DNA from: Leptospira ainlahdjerensis | GTDB taxonomy: Bacteria; Spirochaetota; Leptospiria; Leptospirales; Leptospiraceae | Reading direction: 5' to 3' | Assembly (NCBI RefSeq): GCF_016919175.1 | Contig: NZ_JAFFPU010000004.1 | Span: 1-64,000, forward strand | DNA: 64,000 nt | In this document: one piece after another, positions 20,582 through 33,212 of the stretch | Layout of the letters: each line of letters opens with the position of its first letter | Numbering within the stretch: position 1 is the first letter of the stretch | Made by a program: the position numbers and the translations under genes | Notes under the pieces: model-generated | Databases searched by the model: none | What the model saw: the letters and a program-made list of their open reading frames with translations, nothing else | Told to the model about the DNA's origin: nothing

Positions 20582-21073
20582 ATGAAATCCGTAGAAACTT
20601 GGTTTGGCGAATACGCCGACAGTCACAGAAATCCAATCAATAAAAATATCCATTGGATCTGCGTTCCCTTGATTTACTTTACCGTTATCGGTCTTCTTTG
20701 GTCGATCCCGGTTCCTTCAATTTTTGAATCGGTTCCCTATCTCAATTTCGCGACCATCGCACTTGTGTTGGCTCTTGCGTTTTATATCCGGCTTTCACCG
20801 GCGCTTGCTTTTGGAATGCTGATTCTTACTTCGCTCATGATCTATTTGATCATCCTCTTGCAAGCGACTGTGCTTCCGGTGATGATCGGGACTTACGCGT
20901 ATGGACTTGTCGATCTTTCGATCACAATTTTTGTCTTGGCTTGGATCGGACAGTTCATAGGTCACAAGATCGAAGGTAAAAAACCTTCCTTTTTCAAGGA
21001 CATACAGTTTTTGATGATCGGGCCGATCTGGCTCTTAGGTTTCGTTTATCAAAAACTGAAAATCGCGTACTGA
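20582..21073 (+). CDS. Mpo1-like (DUF962) membrane protein
   Basis: A 163-residue membrane protein of the DUF962/YGL010w family. The typical start is HRNPINKNIHWICVPLIYF (residues 15-33), with conserved His/Asn, followed by four hydrophobic segments, then IGQFIGHKIEGKKPSFFKD near 120 with a second His cluster and a final membrane segment. The yeast homologue Mpo1 is an Fe(II)-dependent dioxygenase that shortens 2-hydroxy fatty acids; whether the bacterial proteins do the same is inferred from conserved His. It follows a patatin gene, which fits lipid turnover. GAGAGGAG lies 12 bases ahead of the ATG. Confidence 0.82.
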   Translation: MKSVETWFGEYADSHRNPINKNIHWICVPLIYFTVIGLLWSIPVPSIFESVPYLNFATIALVLALAFYIRLSPALAFGMLILTSLMIYLIILLQATVLPVMIGTYAYGLVDLSITIFVLAWIGQFIGHKIEGKKPSFFKDIQFLMIGPIWLLGFVYQKLKIAY

Positions 21074-21184
21074 TCGTTACAATCGATCTCTTCGGAACCG
21101 CTAAAACCAAATTTCTTGACCGGTGGAAGCGGTTCCATCATCACGTATACGAGTTGTGGATAAAAAATAGATCGAGGGATTCCA

Positions 21185-21763
21185 ATGCCAAAGATAGTCA
21201 ATCATGAAAAATACAAAATAGAAATTCTATCCAAGTGTGTGGATATCCTGGCACGGAGAGGATATTCTGCGGTTTCTATGAGAGAAATTGCAACCGAACT
21301 GGATGTTTCCACGGGAACTCTCTATCACTACTTCGCGACCAAAGAGGATATTTTTAAAGAATTGGTGAAGTTCGTTCTTTTAAAGGATATCGAAGAATTA
21401 CAACTTTATTCCAAAGGAAATCCTGGTCAGACGCTCGAAACCAGAGTCGACTCTCTTTTTCAGATGATCCAAGCAAGAGAATCCTACTTTCAGAATCTAC
21501 TCTACATCATCTGCGACGTTTCCAGACTCAAGAATCACGAAGAAGAAAAAGTCCTTATCGCCGATGCGATGAAAGAATACGTGAACATCATCACAAAACA
21601 TCTCGGAGTCACGAATCCGACCTTAAATCGGATTTTGATCAGCGTTATCTTGGGAACCGTGGTTCAAAGAATCGTAGACGGAGAAGCGATCAGCCTAGGT
21701 GACACATCGGAAGTTATCAAAGATTTTATGGCAGTGATTCTTTCCAATTCCTTTACATTCTAA
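21185..21763 (+). CDS. TetR/AcrR-family transcriptional regulator
   Basis: A 192-residue TetR-type repressor. The N-terminal DNA-binding domain (about 10-57) has the classic RGYSAVSMREIATELDVSTG then TLYHYFATKEDIF. The helical C-terminal ligand domain has no recognised effector signature. Placed after the patatin and Mpo1-like genes, it may control lipid genes. It is convergent with glpD, with only 2 bases between the stop codons. A 14-base palindrome suited to such a protein occurs at 11952, but no copy is seen before this gene. Confidence 0.9.
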   Translation: MPKIVNHEKYKIEILSKCVDILARRGYSAVSMREIATELDVSTGTLYHYFATKEDIFKELVKFVLLKDIEELQLYSKGNPGQTLETRVDSLFQMIQARESYFQNLLYIICDVSRLKNHEEEKVLIADAMKEYVNIITKHLGVTNPTLNRILISVILGTVVQRIVDGEAISLGDTSEVIKDFMAVILSNSFTF

Positions 21764-21765
21764 AT

Positions 21766-23418
<1,653 letters not shown>

Positions 23419-23565
23419 ACCTGTATTGATTTTTTTAAAAATGGCACGGTCAATCGCTTTTAGACGGATTACAAAAAATCAAGAATTTTATAAAAACGAA
23501 TCAAAGTATATAAATCCGAAAACTCTGATTGAAAAAATAGGAATTGAAGTAACCTTAGGGATACG

Positions 23566-25536
23566 ATGCCCTTGACCAACACTGTCAAAAAGTATTTCCT
23601 ACTTTTCTTTGATATTCATGAAGATAGAATCCGATACGCGAAAGAATATGTGGACGATCTCCACAGGCAAGCACGTCTTCTCCATTATCCTGGATCGATC
23701 ATTGGAACTTTTGTTTGGTTGGGTTTTGCATTAGACACCGATCGGAAACTCCATCCTGAGTTTCCGGAACTTTTTTACTTTCGCATCGGGTTAAGTTTGC
23801 TGAGTGCTTTCTTTTTGATTTCGATCGCAATCGATAAATTCGCCGGCACTCGCCTTCGAGGAAAAGGATTGGAATGGGCTTACATTCTATTCGTTTACCT
23901 TTTAAACGTTACCGCTTTTTTTACGGGAAGAATAGCCGACGACCCAAATTATGTTTCCGGACTTCAAATCGTAGTTATGTCGATGGTCTTTATGCCATTT
24001 CCGAGAAAGGCACTGATTCTACTTTATTCTATTTCAATTCTTAGTTTTTTAACGGCGGTCTTTTTGTATCATCCGAATCTTTCTACCGATCAGGCTTCTT
24101 ATTCCATGCAGAATCTTGCAATCAGTTATCTCCTCGGTTTTTTCAGCGGTTTTATCGTGGAACGATATCGATTTTCCAACTTTGTAAGTCATTTCAAAAT
24201 TTTGGAGAAGAATCGGGAGATTTCCGAGAACATGGAACAGATCCAAGGGCTCAAGGAAAAACAAGACGGCGATTACTTTCTTACCTCTCTTCTTTTGGAT
24301 CCGTTGATTGCAAAAAAAACCGAGACCGGCCCGATTCATATCGACTTCGCCTTAAACCAGTATAAAAAATTTAATTTTAGAGAAAAAGAATATGAATTGG
24401 GCGGGGATTATCTCAGCGCCTACGACTTGACGCTCCAAGGAAAAAAATTCAAAGCATTTATCAACGGAGACGCGATGGGTAAATCGATCCAGGGAGCCGG
24501 AGGGGCTTTGGTGTTGGGTGCGGTTTACAATTCAGTAATCATTCGATCTCGGATGGATCCGGATTCGGCGAATCGTTCACCGGAACGATGGCTGAAGGAT
24601 TGTTTTACGGATCTTCAAAAAGTTTTCGAAACCTTTGACGGTAGTATGCTCGTGTCTGCCGTTCTCGGCCTTGTGGAAGAAAACACCGGAACATTATACT
24701 ACTTGAATATAGAACATCCCTGGCTGGTTCTATACCGCGACGGAAAGGCTTCGTTTATCGATCCGGAAACCCATTTTTTTAAATTGGGCGTGGGCGGAAT
24801 AAACGGGCAGGTTTTTGTCAAAGTTTTTCAGATGAAATTGGGGGATAAGATTTTCTGCGGTTCGGACGGTAAGGATGATCTTATCCTGGACTCAAACTTC
24901 GAAGGAAAAAGAAAGATCAACGAAGACGAGACCGAATTCTTACGAAGAGTGGAAGAAGCCAAAGGAGAGTTGTCAAAAATCGAGGATCTACTTCTAGCGG
25001 TCGGAAGTTTTTCGGACGACTACAGTCTCTTATCGATCCAATTTTCGGGTAAACCCACTCCCCAAATCCATCAGGATCGATTCTCCAAAGCCAAAAGGGC
25101 CGCTCTGTCGAAGGACTTCGTAGGAGCTCTTACAATCTATGAAGAGACAAGCGAGAAAAATGATCTTTCCTCCGAAGAACTCAAATTTTTCGCGAGACTT
25201 CTGGACAAAACCGGAAAAATTTCCCAAGCGCTTGCAAATGCGGTAGAGGCTCTCGCTCAGGATCCTGCGGACCACGAACTTCTCCTCTACACTTCTCTCC
25301 TTTCGAAAAGAAGTTATTCCCAAACCAAGGATCTTTCTCTTCTCCAAAAGTCGGAAGAACTGGGGGAACGATTTCGGCTTCGATTTCCGAATCACGTTAA
25401 GAATCTAATTCATCTTGCGGACGTGTATCGACTCCAAGGAAATTCGAGCCGAGCCTCCTTTTTGATCGAAAGGGCCGAACAATTGGAGCCTAAAAACGAG
25501 AGAGTCAAAGAACTCAAGGAACTGCTTCGTTCTTAA
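23566..25536 (+). CDS. Membrane SpoIIE/PP2C-type phosphatase with TPR tail
   Basis: A 656-residue signalling protein. Residues 40-205 hold about six membrane segments. A short coiled region follows (210-235), then a SpoIIE-like PPM phosphatase domain (about 250-500): ELGGDYLSAYD near 279 with the metal-binding Asp, INGDAMGKSIQGAGG near 303, SAVLGLVEENTG near 365, DKIFCGSDGKDD near 428 and SDDYSLLSIQF near 484. Such phosphatases act on phosphorylated anti-anti-sigma factors or similar partners. The last 150 residues are TPR-like helices (IYEETSEKN, ALANAVEAL, NSSRASFLIERAEQ), probably for partner binding. No anti-sigma gene is nearby. Confidence 0.88.
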   Translation: MPLTNTVKKYFLLFFDIHEDRIRYAKEYVDDLHRQARLLHYPGSIIGTFVWLGFALDTDRKLHPEFPELFYFRIGLSLLSAFFLISIAIDKFAGTRLRGKGLEWAYILFVYLLNVTAFFTGRIADDPNYVSGLQIVVMSMVFMPFPRKALILLYSISILSFLTAVFLYHPNLSTDQASYSMQNLAISYLLGFFSGFIVERYRFSNFVSHFKILEKNREISENMEQIQGLKEKQDGDYFLTSLLLDPLIAKKTETGPIHIDFALNQYKKFNFREKEYELGGDYLSAYDLTLQGKKFKAFINGDAMGKSIQGAGGALVLGAVYNSVIIRSRMDPDSANRSPERWLKDCFTDLQKVFETFDGSMLVSAVLGLVEENTGTLYYLNIEHPWLVLYRDGKASFIDPETHFFKLGVGGINGQVFVKVFQMKLGDKIFCGSDGKDDLILDSNFEGKRKINEDETEFLRRVEEAKGELSKIEDLLLAVGSFSDDYSLLSIQFSGKPTPQIHQDRFSKAKRAALSKDFVGALTIYEETSEKNDLSSEELKFFARLLDKTGKISQALANAVEALAQDPADHELLLYTSLLSKRSYSQTKDLSLLQKSEELGERFRLRFPNHVKNLIHLADVYRLQGNSSRASFLIERAEQLEPKNERVKELKELLRS

Positions 25537-25626
25537 ATCATTCAGAATTCTGTTGCGAAATCCAATCGGATCCAGATTCTTGTGCTTCGGACAGTTTTAT
25601 CTTTCCTTCGGAGAATTAGAAAGAAT

Positions 25627-27318
25627 ATGTTTTATACCGAACTCAATGCAAAAATAGATTATTCAAGAGATAACTTGAGATGGAATGCTTGGGGCGCTTA
25701 CGGCCAAGACTTTTTCAGAGTGGGCCAGATGCAGGAAATCCTGGCCTTTCTTTCCGACGAATTCAAGGTCACTGAAATTCGCAAAACCCCTCCCGTTGCT
25801 TTGGAGGAAATCACTCTTCCAAAATCCAATCTCAGCCCCGCGCAAATTCGAGAACTGAGTAAGATCTGCGGAACCAAACATTTTTCTACGGAGCGCAGGG
25901 AGAGGGTGTTTCATTCTGCGGGTAAAAGTTACTACGACGTTCTGAGACTTTCCTTTGATACTCTCAAACACTTTGTGGACGGAGTCATCTATCCCGGTAA
26001 AGAATCGGAAATCGCGAAAATCTTAGAATACTGTTCTAAAAATCAAATCACAGTCATTCCGTTTGGCGGAGGTTCTTCCGTTGTAGGAGGTTTGGAGGTT
26101 CTGAAAGGAAAGGGACAAAAAGCGGTTCTTTCCTTGGATACGACTCGAATGGATACGCTCGTTCGTTTGGACAAAGAAAGTCACCTTGCCACCTTTCAGG
26201 CAGGAGTTTACGGACCAAAATTGGAAAAACTTCTCAACGATCAAGGTTTTACGCTCGGACATTTTCCCCAATCCTTTGAATACTCCACTCTCGGAGGTTG
26301 GATCGCCGCGAGAAGTGCGGGACAACAGTCCAATCGTTATGGGAAAATCGAAGAAATTCTTACCTGTCTAAGAGTAGTAACTCCAACAGGCATTGTGGAA
26401 ACCTTAAGAGACCCGGCCTCCTCCACCGGACCGGATCTCAATCAAATTTTTGCGGGAAGCGAGGGGCTTCTTGGCATCATCACAGAAGTGACAATCAAAG
26501 TTCATAAACTTCCCGAGACGAGAAAGTATTTTGGAATCGTATTTCCGAATTTTTCCTCGGGTCTGAACTTCATCAAAGAAATCAATCATAGGGAAATTCC
26601 AACTTCTATGATTCGGCTTTCGGATGCGAACGAAACTCGTCTGTATCAGACGTTAGGCACGCTTGGTAAAAAAAACACTCCTGCTCGCTGGTTAAAAAAT
26701 AAGATCCAAAACGCGGTTCTAGGCTGGAAATCGATCGGAGAGGATAAATGTGTGATTCTTCTCGGAATGGACGGAACTAAAGAGGACGTTTCTCAGAACT
26801 TTTCCAAAATAAAAAAGTTGATTCCTAAGTTCGGAGGTTTGTATGCGGGAACTCATCTCGGAGAACAGTGGATTCATTCCAGATACAATATGCCTTTCTT
26901 ACGCAATCACGTAATGGAGAATGGAATCGGCGTCGATACGATGGAGACCTCCACTACCTACGATCGTGTGCTTCATCTTCATAAAGAAGGTGTGGCCGCT
27001 CTTGAAAAATCGATTCCGGGTTCCATCGCGATGTGTCATATTTCGCATAGCTATCACGAAGGTGCCTGCTTGTATTACACGATTATATTTCCGATGGACT
27101 CGAAAAAACCCGAGGACCAATGGTTTAAAATGAAACGGACCGTTTCGGATTGTTTTGTCCAAAACGGCGCTCCGATTTCGCACCATCACGGAGTAGGTTT
27201 TGATCACAAGTCTTGGTATGAAAAATCAACTTCCAAACCAGCGCTCTTAGGTCTCAAGGCTTTCAAAAAGGAAATCGATAGAAAAGAAATCTTAAATCCG
27301 GGGAAAGTTTTTTACTGA
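25627..27318 (+). CDS. FAD-linked oxidase, alkylglycerone-phosphate synthase-like
   Basis: A 563-residue flavoprotein (start ATG 25627, preferred over a GTG at 25582 because AGAAAG precedes it). The PCMH-type FAD-binding domain spans about 115-300: VIPFGGGSSVVGGLEV, STLGGWIAARSAGQQSNRYG and GSEGLLGIITEVTIKVH. The C-terminal domain ends ISHHHGVGFDHKSWY and LNPGKVF. The His triplet and overall layout match alkyldihydroxyacetone-phosphate synthase, which swaps the acyl chain of acyl-DHAP for a fatty alcohol to start ether lipids. D-lactate dehydrogenase-type oxidases are an alternative. glpD nearby makes the DHAP precursor. Followed by a strong terminator. Confidence 0.85.
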   Translation: MFYTELNAKIDYSRDNLRWNAWGAYGQDFFRVGQMQEILAFLSDEFKVTEIRKTPPVALEEITLPKSNLSPAQIRELSKICGTKHFSTERRERVFHSAGKSYYDVLRLSFDTLKHFVDGVIYPGKESEIAKILEYCSKNQITVIPFGGGSSVVGGLEVLKGKGQKAVLSLDTTRMDTLVRLDKESHLATFQAGVYGPKLEKLLNDQGFTLGHFPQSFEYSTLGGWIAARSAGQQSNRYGKIEEILTCLRVVTPTGIVETLRDPASSTGPDLNQIFAGSEGLLGIITEVTIKVHKLPETRKYFGIVFPNFSSGLNFIKEINHREIPTSMIRLSDANETRLYQTLGTLGKKNTPARWLKNKIQNAVLGWKSIGEDKCVILLGMDGTKEDVSQNFSKIKKLIPKFGGLYAGTHLGEQWIHSRYNMPFLRNHVMENGIGVDTMETSTTYDRVLHLHKEGVAALEKSIPGSIAMCHISHSYHEGACLYYTIIFPMDSKKPEDQWFKMKRTVSDCFVQNGAPISHHHGVGFDHKSWYEKSTSKPALLGLKAFKKEIDRKEILNPGKVFY

Positions 27319-27336
27319 GAATGCCGATCGTTTTAG

Positions 27337-27378
27337 AAAAAGGGGACTTCCTACAAACTTAAGAAGGTCCCCTTTTGC
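27337..27378 (+). terminator. Rho-independent terminator
   Basis: AAAAGGGGACTTC (27338-27350) pairs with GAAGGTCCCCTTTT (27363-27376), ending in a T-run. It terminates the flavoenzyme gene. Confidence 0.85.
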
Positions 27379-27424
27379 AAAACTTCGATTGCTTATCGCA
27401 ATTGAACTGAATCTCAAAGGAAAT

Positions 27425-27577
27425 TGTCGGAACTACGGCGGCTCTTCCGTGAAAGCGGGCGGCCCCGCCCTGATCTTGGGTGGTGGGGAGCGGTGGCGGG
27501 AAAAACTCCGGAAACTTTCCTCTATCACAAAATTCTAATTTTGCAACCACAAATCCCAGTGTAGGAACTCTTACAAA
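27425..27577 (+). repeat. Intergenic palindrome-bounded repeat, copy B
   Basis: Begins TGTCGGAACTACGGCG, holds GCGGGCGGCCCCGCCC, GGTGGCGGGAAAAACTCCGG and CTTTCCTCTATCACAAAATT, and ends GTAGGAACTCTTACAAA. Bases 27578-27676 carry a second conserved block (CTTGTCTCGGGACGATTCTT) that leads straight into copy C, giving a tandem unit of 252 bases. Confidence 0.85.
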
Positions 27578-27676
27578 ATACCTTGTCTCGGGACGATTCT
27601 TACCATATCTACTCTCAACTTGTGGGTAAGGTTAGGCTGAGGCGGAGAAGCCTCAATAATTCAATGGTCGGGCTTT

Positions 27677-27829
27677 TGTCGGAACTCCGACGGATCTTCT
27701 GTGAAAGCAGGCGGCCCCGCCCCGATCTTGGGTGGAGGGGTGAGGTGGCGGGAAAAACTCCGGAAACTTTCCTCTATCACAAAATTCTAATTTTGCAACC
27801 ACAAATTCCCCTGTAGGAACTCTTACAAA
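27677..27829 (+). repeat. Intergenic palindrome-bounded repeat, copy C
   Basis: Nearly identical to copy B. It has the clean left palindrome GTCGGAACTCCGAC (27678 onwards) and the right end GTAGGAACTCTTACAAAAA. The region 27830-28003 after it holds no gene that I can support. Confidence 0.85.
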
Positions 27830-28003
27830 AACTCGGATTGAGATCTTTGTTGATCCGAAAGAGTTTTCCAACTTGGGATCAACTGCTCCGACTAAAACTG
27901 TCTCTAAGAAAAGGTTCGTGTTGTATTTCCAGTCCGTCCTGTTTAGAGACAACCTTCTGTTCCCAAAATTTTATGACATTTAAACAATCACTGCGGACAA
28001 ACA

Positions 28004-28030
28004 CAAAAAAGCCGGCGTTTTCACCGGCCT
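28004..28030 (-). terminator. Rho-independent terminator
   Basis: On the minus strand GCCGG-TGAAAACG-CCGGC is followed by six T. It ends the enoyl-CoA hydratase-like gene, 30 bases past its stop. Confidence 0.85.
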
Positions 28031-28058
28031 CTTCTATTACTCTTTCTTAAATTAGAAT

Positions 28059-28826
28059 TTACTGAAATACTGGTCTTCTTCTTTCAAGAATGGATTTCAT
28101 TCCTTCTTGACCGTTTTTGGAAAAAACGGCGTTGGAAAGAAGAGTGATGTCTCTTTCCGCATTTTTTTCGGCAAACATCCGAACCGGATCCCGAAGCGAA
28201 ACCTTGATTCCGATCACGGATTCGATCGCCATGTCCTTAAATTGTTCGCAGTATTTTCTGGCTTTCACCATCATTTCCTCCGTCGAAACCGCAACGTCGT
28301 CGATCAAGTCGATCTCTTTGGCTTCCTCGGCTTTTAGACCTTTTCCGGAATAAAGAAGATCTCTCGCTGCGTTGATTCCCACGGTTTCTTTCAACATAAA
28401 CCCCGCAACCGAAGGAAAGTTGATTCCGATCTGGGATTCCGGAAAACCAAGACGTCCTTTTTTTTCCACCATCATTCTATAATCGCAAAAGATCGCGTAA
28501 ACGGCGCCCAAACCCATGGAATGACCGTTCATAGCACAGACGATCGGTCTTTCAAAAAACAGAAGTTTAGAGGCGGTATCCAAAGCGAGGCGCAGAACGT
28601 CTTGGATCTGTTCTAAAGTTTTGCCAACAAAAATGTCAGGATTGAAACCGTTGGAAAAAAACTTTTCATTCTTGGAAGTCAAAATTACGGCTTTGATCGT
28701 AGGATCTTTTGCAATCGATTCGAGTTTTGCCGAAATCGTGCGAAAAAAATCCCCGTTCAAGGAATTGACTTCGTTGGTTTCGATATAAAGTTCCAGAATA
28801 TGATTGTTTCTAATTTCGGAAAGCAT
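28059..28826 (-). CDS. Enoyl-CoA hydratase/isomerase (crotonase) family protein
   Basis: A 255-residue crotonase-fold enzyme. The oxyanion-hole segment FFSNGFNPDIF lies near 57, and AMNGHSMGLGAVYAIFCDYR near 99-118. In true hydratases the position two before the Tyr/Ala-CD block is Glu (CELA..CD); here the segment reads AVYAIFCD, so the first catalytic Glu is absent. The second is kept in RLGFPESQIGIN near 127. Loss of the first Glu is typical of enoyl-CoA isomerases and other non-hydratase members, so an isomerase-like role in fatty-acid handling is more likely. AGGAGCG lies just before the ATG. Confidence 0.85.
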   Translation of the reverse strand: MLSEIRNNHILELYIETNEVNSLNGDFFRTISAKLESIAKDPTIKAVILTSKNEKFFSNGFNPDIFVGKTLEQIQDVLRLALDTASKLLFFERPIVCAMNGHSMGLGAVYAIFCDYRMMVEKKGRLGFPESQIGINFPSVAGFMLKETVGINAARDLLYSGKGLKAEEAKEIDLIDDVAVSTEEMMVKARKYCEQFKDMAIESVIGIKVSLRDPVRMFAEKNAERDITLLSNAVFSKNGQEGMKSILERRRPVFQ

Positions 28827-28956
28827 ACTTCGCTCCTAGTTCGATAAAATATAAATTTGCTACGCAGATTCCATAAATCAAAACCCTGCGTCCATTTGTC
28901 TAAAATTCTTCCAAACTGAGGGAAGAAAGAATGTTGTAAACCTCGATCTTTTCCTT

Positions 28957-29745
28957 TTAAAAATGAAATTTAGAATCCGGAATCGTCTCCGAGAGAGCGA
29001 TCTTCTTCATTTTGATTTCGATCTTGTTTTGATCCAGATTCGTTTTCGGTTCTACAATTCTCGTAATCGTGATTTTGGGAGGAAACGAAACGATCCCCTG
29101 CACTTTTGTGATCGCCCTCAGATTGCTTTTTTTGGAAAGAAGCTCCACCGAACTGATTCCAAATTCCGTCATCCAAAACGTAATGTCTTCTCCCGGTTTC
29201 TTAACAAGAATTGCACGTTCGGAAAGATTAACGAACGTAGGATTCGTCCCTGCGAGTCCGGAACTATTGTTTGAAAGAAGAGAATACAAAACCGGAAACG
29301 GAATCGTGGATTGTTTTTTACCGCTCGGATCCTTGAACACGATATCTCCCATCGGAAGCGTCTGCGTATTTGAATTTGCGGTTTTGATCTGAATCGAAAT
29401 TCCATCCGTAAAAACTCTCGAAACGATCATTCCGAAAAACGGATCCGAAAGTTCGATATACATTTTTCCGGACGGCCGATCATAATAGATCTTTCCGTCG
29501 GCGGAAAAACTTTCCTTCTTAGGAACAAAGTTCTCGATTCTCATGGAGAATTCTCCGGAATAGGAACTGTTTTTATCCTCGAGCTCTCGAATCGATTTTA
29601 GAATGCGCGCTGCGTCAGGATTTTTGGAGGATAAGAATTTTAAATTTCCCTTATCCGGAAACGAAATTTCTTCGATCTGCGGTGTTGTACAAGCGTAGAA
29701 CATCAGCGCAAACATTAGAATTATAGAATGTAATTTTGGTTTCAT
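28957..29745 (-). CDS. LolA/LolB-like outer-membrane lipoprotein
   Basis: A 262-residue lipoprotein with lipobox FYACT (Cys at residue 19). The body alternates amphipathic beta strands (YSGEFSMRIENFVPKKESFS, ADGKIYYDRPSGKMYIELS, FFGMIVSRVFTDG, then a long C-terminal strand set ending KIEIKMKKIALSE), the half-barrel pattern of LolA/LolB carriers that move lipoproteins to the outer membrane. Sequence identity to classical LolB is not evident, so this is a fold-level inference. It lies directly downstream of a TPR protein gene on the same strand (gap 30 bases), a common pairing for LolB-like genes. Confidence 0.65.
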   Translation of the reverse strand: MKPKLHSIILMFALMFYACTTPQIEEISFPDKGNLKFLSSKNPDAARILKSIRELEDKNSSYSGEFSMRIENFVPKKESFSADGKIYYDRPSGKMYIELSDPFFGMIVSRVFTDGISIQIKTANSNTQTLPMGDIVFKDPSGKKQSTIPFPVLYSLLSNNSSGLAGTNPTFVNLSERAILVKKPGEDITFWMTEFGISSVELLSKKSNLRAITKVQGIVSFPPKITITRIVEPKTNLDQNKIEIKMKKIALSETIPDSKFHF

Positions 29746-29775
29746 CGATTTATAGGTTCTTTTTTGAATTTTTGA

Positions 29776-31821
<2,046 letters not shown>

Positions 31822-31919
31822 ACGTCAGGAACCATCCCGTCAATAGGTCCGGAATTTCATTCTGCATACGATCCGTCTAGGAGTCGAATCAATTTTCCAA
31901 ACGATCGGAGCGGTTCATT

Positions 31920-33212
31920 TTGCTAACATACATCCGAGAAAATAAAAAATTCATTCTGATCCTCCTTTTTGTTTGGATCGCGGCTGCCGCCTGGATTCTT
32001 CCCAATCGATATAAATTATTGAGTAAGGTAGCCTTGATGGTGAGTCCGCCCGGTTACGATCCTAAAACCGCTGAAGAATTTATCGAAAAGGGAGATTCAA
32101 TTCTCCAAAAAGAAGTCGCTTATCAAGATCAAGGGGAAAGAATTCCGGATCTAGATCTGATGCGGGAAGCCTGTCTTTATTATTATTCTTTGAGTGAAAG
32201 GGATTCCGTTCTTTACAAACCTTCTTGGACGGACTCGATTCATATTTGGAGATTTAAGGATTCCGGAATGAAAGAAGAATCTCCTGGGGAAAAAAAGATT
32301 TCCTCCAAAACGAGATCGAGAGATCCGATCACGGGAGGATTCAATCCGGGAGAATACTGGAAAACGACCTCTCCGACCGTCTTAGAAGCGTTAGACTATT
32401 ATAAAAGAGCTTTGAATTTTTCTGGACCGGATTTTTCGGTTCCAAAAAAGATCGAACGTGCGGCCCTCGCCGTATGTCGTCCCGAAGAAGTTTTGTTAGC
32501 TTACGCGGACTATGTACGCAATACGGAAGAATCGGTTCGAGTTGCGATCGAAAAAATCAAACCTAAAAAGCCGTTTTTCTCCTGCGGCGCAGATTCCAAT
32601 CCTTTGAACGTACTCACCGAAAAACAAAATCAGATGCGAGTCTGGTCTCAGATCAAATCCAATTCCTTTTTGATCGATCCGGATCGAAACATCAGAGTCA
32701 ACGCAAACGATTTCAAAAAGGCTCTCAACCTACTCGCCTTTGGAATTTACAAAACCGGACTCAATTCGATCTCCCCCTTGGAAGCCGACGGAATTTTGGA
32801 AAAACTTCTTTTCTTTTCCGATCCCGGAACCGTGGAATACGATGAACTCCTTTTCAAACGAGGAATGCTCAACTATCAACTCGGAAAAAGGGATCCTCTT
32901 TTTTGGAACAAAGCGATCTTTTACTTTCGGGAAGCGGCACAGTCTAACTTCTTAGATAAAGGTTCCGTATTCGAAGCTCGACTGATGAACATCCGAGCCG
33001 AAATTCGAAAGGGAGAATTGGATTCCGCCTTACAGGGGTTACAATTGTTGGAATCGGAACTTTATACGATCGATAAAGCGTATCGAACGACCGGAGCCGG
33101 AAGAAGCGATCTTGTAGAGGACAGAAAAAAACTCTTACGATATGTTCTCCGAAAAAAAGGAAGATACGAAGAAGCGGATGAACTCTATGTCGAAGAAGAT
33201 TCGTTATTTTGA
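31920..33212 (+). CDS. Membrane-anchored TPR-like hypothetical protein
   Basis: A 430-residue protein with a TTG start supported by GGAG 8 bases upstream. One N-terminal membrane helix (about 10-26) anchors a long, mostly helical domain. Helix-pair segments such as LMREACLYYYSLSER, ALDYYKRALNF, FKRGMLNYQLGKRDPLFWNK and LQGLQLLESELYTIDKAYR suggest degenerate TPR or Sel1-like units. No catalytic motif. Its 3' end overlaps the start of the NifS-like gene by 35 bases, so they are co-transcribed. Function unknown. Confidence 0.7.
   Translation: MLTYIRENKKFILILLFVWIAAAAWILPNRYKLLSKVALMVSPPGYDPKTAEEFIEKGDSILQKEVAYQDQGERIPDLDLMREACLYYYSLSERDSVLYKPSWTDSIHIWRFKDSGMKEESPGEKKISSKTRSRDPITGGFNPGEYWKTTSPTVLEALDYYKRALNFSGPDFSVPKKIERAALAVCRPEEVLLAYADYVRNTEESVRVAIEKIKPKKPFFSCGADSNPLNVLTEKQNQMRVWSQIKSNSFLIDPDRNIRVNANDFKKALNLLAFGIYKTGLNSISPLEADGILEKLLFFSDPGTVEYDELLFKRGMLNYQLGKRDPLFWNKAIFYFREAAQSNFLDKGSVFEARLMNIRAEIRKGELDSALQGLQLLESELYTIDKAYRTTGAGRSDLVEDRKKLLRYVLRKKGRYEEADELYVEEDSLF

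Noticed and set aside
27425..27829. CRISPR array considered for the tandem repeats
   Set aside because: Units are about 250 bases with conserved, not unique, spacers, and no cas genes are present.
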